Below are positions 11,451-26,045 of a DNA stretch of 64,000 nucleotides, one piece after another. Under the pieces are notes generated by a model. It was given only the letters and a program-made list of their open reading frames with translations. It searched no databases and was not told where the DNA came from. Position 1 is the stretch's first letter, and every line of letters begins with the position of its first letter. Origin of the DNA: Atrichornis clamosus (lineage: Eukaryota; Chordata; Aves; Passeriformes; Menuridae); the NCBI GenBank assembly GCA_013400975.1, contig WBMZ01015587.1:1-64000 (forward strand), in the 5' to 3' direction. The position numbers were made by a program, and so were the translations under genes.

Positions 11451-14400
11451 TCTATCTAAATTCCATTAATGCTTGGCCCATCTCATTGGTTTATGTTCTT
11501 CTTCTCTATTTGCCTCAAACAACCCTGGAGTTTAAACCTTTTTCTGTTGTGAGTTTTCCGTTATGAGTCTCTTTCCTGGGCACAATATTTATCCATGTTG
11601 GTGGTACCTGAGTGGAGAAGAACAGCATGGGAGGGAGGATTGGCGTGACCAAGCAAAGCACCTACCAAGGACTTCAGAACCTAAATACTTCTGTGAGTGT
11701 AAGTCCAACTTCAAACTAACAGCACCTGTTTGTTTAAAGTATAATGCAAATGCTCCCAAAAATATTAAGGGCATTTTTAGGCTGACTGTGTATGCAAGGT
11801 AGGACTTTCTGGAGGAGATGTCTGCCATATTTCATGTTGTTTGGTTTCATGACCCGAGTTTCATGCAGGTAAGAGACTGGCCTGATCTGTCATTTCCAGC
11901 ACAGGGAATGACAGGGGTGCAGGCAGCTTAGCTGCATCTCTATTACTTTTCCATGGACCAGACTCAGTCTTTCACAAGGCTGAAAGTAAAGACCAGGTAT
12001 ATGGCTTTGTTCTCCTTAGGTAAATATTTCCTCTTCTCCAGCAGTCTGCAGTGCAGAGGAGCCAACAGGCATCATTCTCAAACAAGCAAGAAAAGAGATT
12101 TGTTCTGGTGTGAACTACCAGCTCTCCAACAACAGGGATAAGAAGAAAAGTGATGTGACCTGCTCAGCTGTAGCTGCTACTCTGGAAACACCTTCCTAAC
12201 ATGGACCAATCAGTAAAGCTTTGAGAGGTGGCTGAATCAATTCATACATAAGCAGGAAGAAAGTTAAAACATGGGAGTTTTGTGACACTGTATAAAACCC
12301 GTGAAAGTGATAGGCAAGAAGGGAAATTGCCAAGGAACTAAAATTTGACCTCTTTCATCCTGTCGGTAGCAAAACTTTGCAGTACTGCCAGAGGAAATGA
12401 ATGGACAGAACACAATTTATAAACACACAAGATCAGACAAAACTGACATTAAACATTTACTGAGCTTTCAAAGTCGGAGCAGCATTTCACACATCAATAC
12501 TTAACAGGAAAACATACTTTTAACCTTTTTCTTTTTAATGAGCAGCTCCAGGGAATCAAATATTTTGGGTATTTTAGGAGTGAGTTACAACATAGGTGAA
12601 TCTGATACGGCTTCCATTATCTGGTATCAGGTAGAAGCTGTATATCAGAAAGGAAGCTATAACAGAAAGCCCTGTCACATGGATGGAGCATACACTGAGT
12701 GTTTATTTTTTCAGATTGAATATCCAGTCTCCAAGGTGAAACAATAATGAATGACATCTCACAGACTGCCTGGACAGACCTTATGTTGCACTTTCAGATA
12801 ATATGTAGTAATTTGATATCAGTACTCATAAAATCTCGTGTTCTTGGAAACCAAAGAAAAAGAAACTACTTTGCCCAAGTTGGGTTTCAAGTTAACAAGA
12901 TAAATGTGGGGGATTTGTTTTTTGGTTTTGGTTTGCTGGGGTTTTTTTAATTCATTATTTGTATTTTGATTTCGTTTTATTTATGATGTGTTGGGGTTTC
13001 ACATTTATATTTTTGTTTCAATACACTTGGTCAACATACTATATAGTTTGATTTCTTTTTAAGCCCTTAAGTCAATCCTTGTGTGAGATGCAGAAAACAC
13101 ATAAGACCTTGATTTTCAGAGCCTGAGTAGGGGAGCAATTGTACTTGCACAGACACTATTAATCTGCTAGGCTCGTACTCTAGCTTTTGGTCTCCTAAAA
13201 CTAGACATTAAGCTTAATATTAATATTGATCAAAAAAGAAGGACTATGCCCATGAAAATATTTGGGGGAAAAAATAGTTTTTCAAAAAGTTTTTCAGAGA
13301 GCTATTTTCCTTAATTCTGACAAAAAGTCAATATTTTTATGGAAAGAAAACATGACTGATTAAAAATATGGTTTTCTTGGGCAAAACCCAAGCCAATTTT
13401 GTTTCATGAAGCAGACCATGAGAATGTGCAACCAATACCTTTGGCCAGAGTATGTGTACCCTGAATTCCAGCCTACCAGGAAATGCCCTTACTCTGTAGT
13501 CTGCAGATACACAGGCAGGTTTGTCACATGAAAGGTGTAAGGCCTGCAAGTAAAAAGAGAAATAATATTTATTTAGATTATAAAATGTACACTACTGAAA
13601 TGGAACCAATCCAAGCCTCAAAGCAGCTTCAATGGAATTGGAACAACCACTTTGATTTCCGACTACCAAATAAATGAGTCATATCATTATAGTAGTCTGA
13701 CCACTGCCACAATAAAAGCATCTTACACATCTCCAAAGAACCATAGAAGTTCCTGAAATCACCCAAGACATTAAGAGTTGAAAATCCATAGGCAAGTGCA
13801 CGTCTAGTGCTAGCTGTTGTTGATAAATCTGTAAATTATGTGGAAAAGGCAAATACTTGCAGCAGGTTCCATCAGAAATTAAGCAGTAAGTCATATCAAC
13901 GTCATGTACTTTTTAGGAAGGGAAAATTGCTGTCTGTATTACTGAGGATATTCGATTGCCAGAAAATTAACATTTTTTTCCAAAATGCAGATCTTAGAGA
14001 TTCACATCTAAGAGTCTTCAAAGTGTTAGTTAAGTAATATACAGATTTATTTAGACAAGGGAAGTAACAAGGTAAATTTACTACTGAAAACACAGCATTC
14101 AGAACTTGAGCTTACACGAAACAAAAATGTAACTTCCAAGCAATGACAATAACCAAATTGTTGATCAACTTGCTAGGAGGAGAACTTGATATTCCTAGAA
14201 CAATAAAACATATTATAATTTATTATAATTACACAGATTTTTCTAAAACAGACTAATTTATTTTCTACTTAGATGACTGCACTACTCTTCCCTGAGTTTA
14301 GGGATCCCACTACATCCCTTTCAGTCTGGGGTAAGAACGTTCTTCTCTCAGAATGCTGCTTTCTTTACACATTATACCTCTCTCCATTTACAGTGAAGGG

Positions 14401-16019
14401 AGGGAATGGAATTCAATCTGCAGTGAATTCAAATAATTATATGTACAATCTATATACAGCACCAAACAAAGCTTAAGTATTACTGCATGATAAAAGAAAC
14501 TGAAGATGAAACCCCTAGCTTATTGTAATGTTGTCACACATAATATTAGTAATACTTGGCACACACTTCATGTTCAAAGCAATTCAGAAACATTAAGTAA
14601 TTAACCTACATAGAATGTAATGCCTTCTGCCAAGATTGCTGTACACAAGCGAGTCACTAGGAGAAAAAGGAACTAAAACCAGATTTAATCTGAGAATATG
14701 AATAACAGTTATAATAATAACTCTTTTAATTTTTCATCTAGGCGCTTTCCAAACACATTTTACATTTTTTTAATAAACAGAAGACCAAAACTTCTGATTC
14801 TTAGTTGCTCAGGAGTCACACTGAACTCATGAGTAGAGATAAAAAGCCTGAGTACCCATGATTGACAACTGGAAGACTAGACTGACTGGGTTATGTATTT
14901 TATATAGCACTTACCCTCTAGAATTCTGTCACCCCCTGCCAGCTGCTGAACAGAAAAAAAAAAAAGTAACACAGTATAAATAAACACAAAACCATATAAA
15001 GGGAGGCTTTACTATTTAAGGAAGCACAAAGAACTAAGGAAGCTTTCTTGCTGAAACAGACTTATTGTTCTGACCAAAAGTCAGAACTTCTGAATAACAC
15101 AGACCTAGTCTGGGGTTGTGAGTTTTTGGCTTTAATTTCCTCATTTATGTATTATTTTCCGCTGTTATTTTCTGAATTAACCACAGTCTTTGCCTCCATG
15201 TTGGAAAGACATTCTTATGCTCACACTGCATGGCAAATAATTTGTTCTTCCCTACACATCTTATAATCCTTCCCTTTACTCCTCACCTTCTATCAAGAAG
15301 GTGGACAACGAGCTGAAAAGTTTACTGAAAAGGAGTTACTGATCCGTTTAGCTCAGCGGCAGGCCACAAGAAGTTGCTGTAAAAAGCAAGCATCCACAGC
15401 AGCAGTAGAGAGCCCCTGGTTGTGCCTCTTTGCACAAAGCAGATCACCCTGCATAAACTGCAGCAGAGTTTCTTCCACTCTTTAAACCCCACAACTACGG
15501 GTAAGTTTTTATCCCCAAAGTAGATACATATACATTTCTCCAAACAAAAATTCCTTTTTAATATTATTGTCTCCAGCTTTTAAACATGTACCACAGTTTT
15601 ATGAGGTCTTTGGTGAGTGTACAGTTAGTGGGAGCTGCATGAGACAGGTGATTGTTTATAGAGTTATAAGAGAACAAAGATGAAGTTGTGTCAGCCACTA
15701 GAGAGGTGGGGACGAGATGCCTTCATTTCAATATGGATAAAAAGACAAATATATATATACAAGGAAGTATGAAAACACACATGTGTGCTTTCATGGGAAA
15801 AAAACCCCAAAAGCAATGGGAAAAGACAGAAGAAAACAATCTATGGAATGAGGCCAGGAGGATGAATTATGAAATATAAGTCTTTGGAAAGAAAATTACC
15901 TTCTATGTTTTTTGCGGGACAAGCATCAGAAAGAGTGAGCTTGGCGACAAGTGCAAATGAGGAAGAGATACTAAAGATCACCTGAAGTAGCAGCAAGAAG
16001 GAGATGGCCGTGGACTAAG
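11451..16019. other. Unique non-coding DNA
   Basis: No gene, RNA or transposon recognised. T/G-rich low-complexity sequence occurs at about 12,905-13,015 and a short TATTATAATT duplication at 14,209-14,230. Confidence 0.55.
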
Positions 16020-16560
16020 AGCAGCGTGCGGCAGAGCCATGTATCCCTTGTCCACTGTCACAGTGCTTCAGAAGCCATGGCCATGCTCAGCCAGCCAGCA
16101 GACACCTGCCAACAAAATCACAAGTTGGCTCCACCGATTCAGTCTCCCACCCATTGGAAGGGGCTGGGAGTATCTTGGAGGTTGAGGAAGGACAGTCCCT
16201 TCATCCTCTCCTTCTCCTCCTCCCAGCACCACTGGCACTATTTCTCTCTCTCTCTGTGTGCTCACTCTTTCCGTGAAAGAGAAATGGGGGGGCCAAGGGG
16301 AAGGGAGAGGGAGGTGACGGGTGCTGGTGCCCCAGCGTGGCAGCTGGGTGGGCTGCAGGGTCTCGGGGAGCTGCCGGAGCCATGCAGAGCCTGGCTGCTC
16401 GCACGTCCATCAGCACGTCTCCGCACTTGTGGAGCGGGGAGGGGAATATTGGATATCACTTTGGTCGGGGTTGAATCTATAATTGGGGAGATGAGAGTTC
16501 ATTACAGATTTTGGCCTTGGAGTGCTTGTCTTGGCAAGAGCCTTAGCTGAGTGTTAAAAT
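16020..16560 (+). other. GC-rich patch with the longest open frame (no recognised protein)
   Basis: The longest open frame in the window (174 codons, 16,026-16,550) lies here. Its translation is biased to S, P, R, G and L, has no recognisable domain, signal or repeat, and its long C/G-purine runs (GAGAAATGGGGGGGCCAAGG) create open frames on the opposite strand as well. Overlapping open frames on both strands are typical of GC-rich non-coding DNA, where stop codons are rarer. It may be the remnant of a GC-rich repeat or a small CpG-poor island. I do not call it a gene. Confidence 0.35.
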
Positions 16561-19032
16561 CATTACCAAGTGGCCTAAATCTAAACAAACACCCACCTTT
16601 TCCATTTATTACCAGGATGAAATGATTTGCCTTGCAGAACTGAAATACCTATAGTTGTCAGCTTCTCATTTCCCAGTAGTGCATAAAATTCCCTCTCTTA
16701 AGGGTGGCTTTCCCTCTGGCCTAGCTTTCCTTAATGTTATTCTACTGACAAGAATTTTGTATTAAATTACAAGTTATCTGTCGCAGAATGAGAATTTCAC
16801 TTCACACCAGACAGAAGTCTGTTGTACAGAGCTAAGAGTTCCTGTTTCTCTGGTGCAGTGCTGTAAAGCAAGGCAAAGGTAAAATTAAAAAAAAAAGGTA
16901 GGATGACTCTAACATGATGGTAGATGAAAATTCAGGCGTATACAGCAAGCGAGCCATTTTTCATCGTTATGAATAGGTAGCTGTATAGAATCAGACAATA
17001 TTCACACAACTGTTTTTGTCACTGCAAGTAAACCAACTGATGGGAATCATAGGTGTGGAGGAATGACTGTAGTTATTTTAGACATTTCTTTACCCACTTT
17101 TTTTCCAAAGAAGTCTGCCTATATTGTTCCAGCCTCCATAAATGCTTCAGGAACTGTGACCCATTTCACAATTCATTCAAAGAGTACAGCCGTTAGCATG
17201 CGGAAACCACAACACTCTCCCTAAGAGAATAACTTTTTATTATTACAAAGGAGATAAAAATGATGAATTATATATTATATTCCATCACTGAAAACTGTCA
17301 TCCATGAAATATCCCTCTGTTTCTACCTCTCTATCTCAAGATAGGCTGAAAAGAGAAGAAGTAGAGCTACTGATTGGGGAACTTTCCCTCCTCTTTTATT
17401 TGTGCGTGCAGAAAATACACACGAAGAAACATGTAAAGTAAATCACTGAAAAGAGTGATTGGAAACAAATTTAAATGAGTAGTGTTTAAATAATTAACAC
17501 CTGCCAAAGTAGGAACAGAGGTCTTATTGCTGATATTAAATCATATCCTTTAACGTCTGAAACAGATGACAGTAAGTAATTCCAAAACAGTCAAGACAGG
17601 AAACCAATTTTTAGTTCTTGGAAAGTTGAATTAGTTTCTATAAAGTCGATAAAAAGCCTATTTTGATTTTGCTAATTCTACTATAGAAAGCCAGTTTTAC
17701 ATTAATTTTTTTACTAATTTAATATACTGCAATTGGGCATTTTTGAATCGTGATTTAAAGTATATTCATTATTCAGAAAACTAATGATGTATGTTCCACC
17801 TGGCTGCTGCAGAGCCCAGTAAGTAAAAACTGTGGGTAGTGTCTTGTTACCAAGAACAAATATCAGACTTGCCAAGTTTCCAGTCAGTAAATATAACTCA
17901 CAATAGCTATGCCAGATAGGCAAACAAGGATGTCCCGTAACAGAAGAAAAAACAAAAAGGAGATACTGTGTAGCAGCTCAGTCTTAAAATTCAGTTCCAT
18001 AAAAGCACTCATTGCAGAAGTTGGCAATTTTGCCTGAGAATAGACTGTGGTGTAACAGTTTGGAGCAATGCCTAAAGTTTTTTATTCAGGAAGTGTAAGT
18101 TAGAACTTGTGCATTTCTGTATGTGTGGTGCATGTGTGTTTGTGTTAAAATAACATTAATGTTGAAACACATATGAGTAAAAGCAAAGCTATTCTGGCTG
18201 TCACCTCACTCCTAATTCACCTCCGTCTCCTGGTGCTTCATCAAACTTGGGCTGCGTGGTTTGATCGATCACAGGTTGCTTGGATTTGGAGACTCCCTTT
18301 AAGTAAAAATATGTCTGTCCATCTTAGATATTATTATTCAGTGTCTGAACATCCTCCAGCCACTAATGGATGTTATCAACACAGCATCGCCTTGAGGTGA
18401 GTCTGGGCATGCAGTGGGCTGAGCCCAGCAACTCTGAATTACTGTCCAGACCTTAAAGATGTGAAGCATTGTTAAGAACCTCCCTGGAGTAATGCATTTC
18501 TTTCAGCAGGCAAGGACTTTCTGGGGACAGAAATGGTGTAAAACATTTTTTTTAAAATTGAATTAAAAAATAAATTAATTTTTTTAAGTTAAATTGAAAA
18601 AAAAATATTCCTCTAATAAAATAAAGACCATGACAAATCTAACCACCCTGTTTCAAACACAAGCCTCAGTTCTTTGTGCTGCCTTCTCTAACATAAAGAG
18701 ATATGTATCTGAAAAAACCCACATCTTAAAAACCGGATTAAATCCAGGCAGTGGTGCCATCTCCAAACATACATCGGGTGCTTTGTGTTGCAGATCCATC
18801 TGAGCAGGCCTGGCAGTGCTAATAATGATAGCAAGACCAAAATCAGCCAGGTCAACTGGAAATTCTGGCAAATGGCAGCACCAAATCCCCGAACTGTGTG
18901 CACATGTTCTCCTATAAGAAAAGGATGAAAGAACAAATAATTTGAATGATGCATAGTCATACAGCTTAATGTAGGGTTGGCAGACATTCAGCTCCGGTAG
19001 CAGCGGCTGTGGTATAAAAGTTAATATAAAAG
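16561..19032. other. Unique non-coding DNA
   Basis: Only the A/T-only tract at 18.55 kb and a TG-rich run (about 18,119-18,147) stand out. Confidence 0.55.
18544..18615. repeat. A/T-only low-complexity tract
   Basis: About 70 bases consist almost solely of A and T, with near-palindromic parts such as AAAAAATAAATTAATTTTTTT. This is low-complexity sequence and could form hairpins. Confidence 0.8.
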
Positions 19033-19112
19033 AGTACTTTACAGATGAAGTAACTAAGTTACAGACAGATCAAGCTGTCACTTGTTCCTGTAGAATTTGA
19101 ACCCACCTTCTC
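19033..19112 (-). mobile_element. MIR-like SINE core relic
   Basis: TTTACAGATGAAGTAACTAAG, then ACAGACAGATCAAGCTGTCAC, TTGTTCC and GTAGAATTTGAACCCACCTTC follow the MIR core in reverse orientation ('ttttacagatgaggaaactgaggcacagag...gacttg...gaatttgaacccagatctcc'). About 80 bp is recognisable, and the tRNA-like head beyond 19,112 is not clear. Confidence 0.65.
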
Positions 19113-19929
19113 AGTTAAAACATCCTTTTTCTGTATGCCTCATTTCCAGAGCACAACATAGGATGCGTGAGTGGCTACAGCATTCCTGAATGAGAGCAAC
19201 AAAGAGGGGGAAATCCTGGGGGAAGAGGGAATATTTCACCCCTTCAGTGGCCACAAATGGAATAAACTCAAAATACTGAATGCACTGACATGAAATTCAG
19301 CCTCCCTTGGATTTTACGGCGATCAGAATTGAGGACTTTCTTCCTGTTTGCAACCACTGTGTAAGCTTTCTTTATGAACAACTGCATTTTTTCTTTAAAA
19401 AACCAAAAAATACATTTGAGTTCTTACTGAAGAAAGGGAAAGGAAACTCTGAAAACTCCTTAGTTTGTATTTGAAGGAAACAGATACAGAAACGAGACTC
19501 AGAGGTTTTGAAGCGTAAGAAATAAAAGTGGGCTTTACTGTTTTTGCTTTTCCATTCCAGTGAAAAAGTGCATTCTGCATTCATTTATTCCATCCATCCC
19601 CTCCAGAAGCCCTTTGTTTAGAACACAGACAGGTATTATAGAATAAAGTTCCTTCAGACACAAGTGTAAAAGCAGATCTCTCAAAACCTATATCTTCTTT
19701 TGTAGTTATGACTGGGCCTTTTCTCTATTAGGAATTAAATACTGGTAAAATCAATCAAGTCCACTTTATGTCCTTGCATTCCTCACTTTATTTTGTTCTA
19801 CTTTTAATTAAGAAACCACTTCCCAACTGCAGGCCAGAAAAATATCAGGGGGCTAAAATTAACAACTTGAAACCAATTTTTTTTAATATAAAAAATGCAT
19901 TTAGTTAAAATGTAAGAGAAGGTTTCCCA
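19113..19929. other. Unique non-coding DNA
   Basis: AT-rich, with no recognised element. Confidence 0.55.
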
Positions 19930-20110
19930 GATTGCCTGAGCAGAAGCATACCTGCCCAGTGCCCAGGGCTGGCTGCACCTGTGGGAGCAGAGCCTTCCTG
20001 CTGCAGAAAGTGCTGCTCCTGGTGCCCCAGGGGAGGCAAGAGCTCTCAGGGAGCAGAGCCGGCAGTGCTGCCGTCGCACTGCGCCCAAGCTGGAGGATGA
20101 ATGCATTTTC
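19930..20110. other. GC-rich patch
   Basis: CTGC/CAG-rich sequence (CCTGCTGCAGAAAGTGCTGC, GGAGCAGAGCCGGCAGTGCT) yields 86- and 111-aa frames on opposite strands. No domain, splice pattern or known repeat could be recognised. Confidence 0.4.
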
Positions 20111-20339
20111 CCTCCAGCTTTCTCATGACATAGTACCACTGACCTTTACAGATCTGCAGTGTGGTATTGTTTTAACTCTTCTCCCTTTTTGAAGATATCT
20201 GAGAAAATAGGATGCTTAAATAATCCAATATGGTCAGAGTCTAAGTGCAGTGCTGTTACATAGGAAATATACCACCATCCTGACAGTGATGTTCTTTTAA
20301 CAAATTCAATTTTAATGGAATACATGGATTAAAAATTAA

Positions 20340-20560
20340 GTCTATAAATTAACCTAGGAGCTGGGTGTGACTAGGTTATTGCTGGATAAGAGCACCACTT
20401 TTAACAGTATTGTACAAAGAGGAACCGACAAGGCTGTGCCAGCTCATATAACATTATTTTAATCAGTTATGTGCTAATGACAAGAATAGAAATGAGTCAT
20501 AATTTAATGAAAAATTACTGTTCAACTTTCCTTGGTCAAACACAGATTTGCCAGGTCATT
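20340..20560. other. Candidate conserved non-coding element
   Basis: Unique sequence includes GGATAAGAGCACCACTTTTAA, AACATTATTTTAATCAGTTA and GAGTCATAATTTAATG, which are homeodomain-like and GATA-like cores without repeat traits. Low-certainty texture call. Confidence 0.25.
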
Positions 20561-23500
20561 TCTATATCCTGAATAGCTGCATCATCTCTAGTAGAAACAA
20601 TTCTTAAATCCTCTTCATAGTGTCTATGCAATCTCCCCTCTGCTTTCTTTTTTACCTTTCTGGGAACATGTAGTCAAAAATGTCTATCAATGAAGTGCTA
20701 TTAACTTTCTTACAGATCTTTTCCTATCCCTCCTTTCTAACACTTTTGCTCTTGTTTTATTTTGTTTTATTTTATCTAAATACAGTTCCTTCAGTGAAGC
20801 TAGTGAACAGAACAGCATCCCAAAGTGTGTTCATTGAGCCTACCAGAAAGGCAAGGACCAGTGCTGTGGGTTTGGCTACACGCACAAGGCTTGGCTTCCT
20901 CTGTACTTACACGCAAACCAGATGATTCACTGTATATTTGTCACCAACTGTAGTTTGTTGATCTATGCTTTGACAATGCTTTGTATGACTACAAGCATTG
21001 AGTTAGAGAAGAGCACTATGTGAGATGGTGGCCCATTTCACACCAAAAATAATGGACAGTTTAATATCCTAAATTAAAATCATCAAAAGCCACAAGCTGC
21101 ACACTGATTATCCACATGCTTTATTGCATACTTACCATTAATAAAAACAGTCAATTCATCTCAGCACAAAAACTTTAAGAATGGAGGAAATTAAACACGA
21201 ATGAGGTATTTGACTAGTTTTAGTAGTTTTCTTGCCTGAAATAATAAATACATCTTTTCAGCAGAATTGCTATAGAGAACACCTCTTATTTTTCTTCATT
21301 CAAGAGGCCTCTGACTTTTCTGAAGAAAGCTCATAGGTTGTCTTCTGCAAAAGGCAAACTGGTACAAATACAAATACAACTACAACTTATACTAAGTTTT
21401 GATTGCTCACTACCCACTTAGGTATTTTACAGATGGTCTTTACATGTATTAAAGTGACCAGAGGACCAAAAGTTTAGAAAAGTTCAGCAAAAATAGTATT
21501 CTGGAAATAAAACAAAAAAGCACTGTATTGTTCCCAGAATACTATTTGCGCTGTCATAATTTTTACAGTGAAGGAGAAAAAAATAATGGCTTAAGTAATT
21601 TTGCCCACAAACAAGCTATAAAATTAGTGAATCTTCAGCCTTGGGTTCTTTGTGCCCACAGCTGCAAGGGGAAAGCTATTAGCAAGGACTTGACATTGGG
21701 ACAGTAGGTCTTCCCACTGAATCCTGGAGGTCAAAGACAGTCAATGCTATTCTTATTGAGCCAAAAATCTCTAAAACTGTACTTTATATAGCAAATTATA
21801 TGTTCTGAGAGTTCATTTAAGATACTGTGCTTTAGTTCTGTGAAGAATGTAGACTTCAACAGCATTAACTAATCTGATTTATAATGAAAATTAATTATTA
21901 TGGTCATTAGACTAAATGGCTTCTGTCATCTGCACAGACATAATTGGTACAGAAAATTGTTTCATAGCTAAGGAACAATCAATCAACATGGGCTGAACAC
22001 GCACACACATTTTTTCCTCTCTGTTCTCTAACACAATGAAAATCCAAATACAGAGTGGGGGTCTGGGATGCAAGGCAGTTCCTCCCACAATAAGTGATGA
22101 GCTGAGGTAGACCCATCCCGGGCAAAATGAGATGCTCAGAAATGGGGTAGGAAGGGAGAGATGGGGTTTCTCTGGCTAAAACCATGTTTTAACCTCCTGC
22201 AGTCAGTAACACTTTGGCCAATGCCAGCAAGGGAGTGACTATTCAGCAGTTCTCTCAGCAAATCTGCATCAGATACATACACCATAGTGTTTATACTTGT
22301 CTCTTTAATTCCACCCTCACGGGTATGTAACGAAAGGGAGGGCAAATATTACAGAGCTCAAGTGCAAAGAAATGTGTTCCTCCTTCCACTCCTCCCTTTC
22401 AAACCAAAATACTTGAAAGAACAATAACAGATGCAACAGCAAAAGCAATTTTTTTTCTTTCCAATCTCCAGCAGTCTCTTAGAAGCATGAAATTAATACT
22501 GTATTTAATTTGAATTTCCTATGCTGTTTGGTTGGTTGCCTCTGGTTCAGAAATATATCATCAGCAAAGGTGGGAATTTTCCAAACCACATCTGACAATA
22601 GACAAAAGATTGAATGAATCATTTGAAAAACTTATGATTAACCAGTCTTTCAATTATCTTCCAAGAAGATAATGTCTTTATTCAGCAAAGTTTACTGCAA
22701 AAAAATATACCTTTCACATTTAAGATACTGTGAAAACCAGAGACATAGAAAAGCAACATGGAGGAAGCTAAAAAGTTTTAAAATGGTTTGGGCACTCTAT
22801 TAAGAGTTTGTATCTGATCTATTTCAAAACTTGTCTAGCTAAAAGTGAATTGATTTATGCAAAAGCTAAACCCACTATGCTAGTTTATTTTAGGCAATTT
22901 AGCAAAACCATTTATAATTTCAAAGTGCGCACACACACATATTGTGTGCTTAATTTCTTAGTTTTTTAATAGGTAAGCAAAACCAACCAAAATTTATATT
23001 GATATGAACCATTCTTAGGACTCTTAAAATCTGCCTACCAAGGGCTTCACAACATTACAGCTGTGTTAGGTTGAAAATAGTTAAACTTACGTAATTCTTT
23101 GTGTGTCGAATGGCTTCAGAAGCAGAGAATGCTGAGACGTTGTTCTGTGGGAGATTGCTTGTCTTAATCTGCTCCATTCCCCAATCTGTTCTTTAAACCC
23201 ATTCCAGATGATCTGGAATATTCAGAACCATAAATGTATTGAGTCTGGAAATGTGGAAAGAGAAAGTATTGAAACCAGAAGACCTGATTTCCTTAAGGAA
23301 GAATACAAGAACATGTGAGCTCTTGCCAAAGGGCTTGTTCTGGGCTCTGTATTCAGCTTCTGAGAGGTTATTTGATATAAAAGCTGTTTTTTCCATCAGA
23401 AGATATTGTTCTTTGTATAGTCCCATACCAGAAGAACAATTAGCATTTTAAGAAAGGGATTTGCTCCACAAAGGATACAGGACCCTGTATCAGTCACAGC

Positions 23501-26045
23501 ATTTTCATATCTATGTGGATTTAGTTGCAGTTTGTCAATTAGGATAACCAAATCTAAATCTATCAAACACGTTTATTTTTGAACAATGAGGCATATTTGC
23601 ACAGAATTTGCAGCAGTAAGAATGAAATATTGCATGTGACTATCCCCTTCAGAAGACTGCAGAACCATTTCAAAGACATATAGGTAATAGTTGCTGTTCT
23701 TGTTTTGTCAAAGGAAAAAAAATTCAAAGTAGTAGGGCTGACTGGCAAATTTTTTAGGACTACAGACTAAAGGATGCTGAATAAGACCACAGGATAAAAC
23801 TGTAAAACATCCAAACCTGGTTTTAGGCTAATGTCATGCTCTGAAAATTAATCTCTGCCTCTTCTTCAGGGCCACAAAATACCAGTTTTCTACACTGCTG
23901 AACAGCCATGAGCCAGCCCAGTGATGGGCAAAATGATTCATCCAATATTTCCTACCAGAGCACTCCTCAGTGGCGAGAGCTGGAGTCTGAAATGGTAGTC
24001 ACCTGACTTCCCAACTCATCTCCTTCTTTTTCTGAGAGTATAAACACAGTTTCTTCCACCACTATAGAGAAAATCCTAGGCGGTATTGGTGTCTTCTATC
24101 ATACGCAATTCCAAAGTGATTCAATACAAAACTGTACCTCTATCAATTGCTATAACCTATAGAGAAACATAACTGCCTGCATTAAGATTCAAACAATCAT
24201 GAGCAATACAGGTGTTCTGTTTTCTCTTTTCACCACTGAAGAGATGAGGTTGTGATTTAAAAACTTTTGTGATCTGCTGAAAATCCCAGGTTTGGCAATA
24301 GGTGATGTCAGGTTTTCAGTGAAATGCAATGCTGTTGAGCAACTGCCAACTGTGTCTTGTAAGTTATTGTCAATCAGGAAGAAAAAAACAAAAAAACACG
24401 AGAGTCCCATTTTATTTTGAAGGAAAAAAGAAAATATATGTTTTGGCCTGGCTATGGATGTCAAAACATGTTTCAATAGCACTGGATCCTTCCTTTGATT
24501 GAAATGTTTTCAGTTTACAGTGTAAATTATCACACTGCTAATAATATGGAAGAGGTGGGGAGGTGGCCAAGATAAACACACCATGTGGCAGAGGACAGGG
24601 ATGACTACTTGAAGAATGATGGCGGACAATCAGCTGTCACCCAATTCTTGTGTGTGCTATAATCAAGATCACTCAAGAGGTGGAATGTAATGAGAAAGAA
24701 GCATTTGTATATTCTTTCCCTCTCCCAGACTGCAGCATTCTTATGTGCATAAATTCTCCAGACCTGTCGTGTTTTCCACTCCTTATGCTGCTTTTATGGA
24801 TTAATGTACATAGGGCAGAAAGGTTTTATGTATCCAGTAAAAAATGTGAATGTGTAGGTATATAAACATGTAGAGTGGCTTATAATGATTTCCAAACTGT
24901 ACAAACTGAGAAAAAAAGAAAGAAAAGGCAATAAGAGAATTATTCTAATAGATTTTATGAATGTGCCCCTTCCACTGTTGTTGCCTACAGCTAACAGTAG
25001 CTGAACAATGAAAACACATTGGAAGACTGACTGAAACTTAGTATTTCCCCCGTGCAGGTATGTCTGGTCCTTTGCAGGCAAAATTTCTAGGAGGGATTAT
25101 GAATTACAAGCAGTGAAAACACAAAGGCAACAGCCCTGCAGATGAATGGGACAAAATTCAGGTAAAATTGAACTGAGTAGAAAAACGCAGAAGCATGACA
25201 CTTTCATAAACTTGCAGTGTGAAGCATGTAACAATAAAAATGACATATTTCTGTTGTAAAAGGAAAGGCAGGTTCCTATGGTTTCTGTTTGGTCTGACCA
25301 GAAATGGGCATTTTTAACACAAATTCCACTTACATCTCATCCACACAACCACTCACTATTCTATGTTCATTTACCCTTGGGCAGATTCAATGAAGGCATT
25401 CAGAAGAGGAACTGCATTTGAAGATGGATAGGTAGAGAATCCCTGGGAAAGGAATTAACACAAATATCAGAACTTTTACCTGCTGCCAATGCACAGAATA
25501 GACTCAGCTTATGCTTGAAGTCTGAGGACAAGCTGACATAGCTGACATTTGGCACTTAACTCCTTTTATTTGTCAGCTGAGCAAATCTCATTCAAAAATC
25601 ATGAAGAGGCAATAAATATCAAGCATTGCAAATTCTGTTTCTACAGAATAAAATGCAGCATCCAATGGCTTTAATGCTCCACATAGGTATTGCCTCAGCT
25701 TGCCAGCTTCAGAGTGGAACCACACTTTAAATATTCTGCAGACAGTAGTTAAGTGCTGTAGTATGTTAAACTTTCCAGTCTTATGTATTTCAATTGATTC
25801 TTTGTTCTCCTCTTTCACAACAGGTTAATGAAGCTATAGGGAAGGAGAGGAGGATTGGTCATTCAATCAAACTGCAACACATGGAAAATCCAACATTTCA
25901 GTGAATTCTAGGAGCAAGATAACACACCTATTCTGGTACTAATGGCTACTTAATCTTCTGTTCCTTTCTTAATTTAAGGATTTATAAGCACTTCTACACA
26001 CACGAATTAGGCATCACATCAATTGCCTAAAGAAGAGATTGCATT
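20561..26045. other. Unique non-coding DNA
   Basis: About 5.5 kb where I recognise no gene or interspersed repeat beyond the T-rich tract at 20.75 kb and a short (CA)n at 22,931-22,941. Confidence 0.5.
20745..20782. repeat. TTTTA/TTTTG low-complexity tract
   Basis: TTGTTTTATTTTGTTTTATTT followed by TATCTAAATA is a pentanucleotide-like T-rich tract. Confidence 0.65.

Noticed and set aside
12900..13020. T/G-rich tract as a possible LINE tail
   Set aside because: No CR1 or other LINE 3' motif is adjacent, so it was left as low-complexity DNA.
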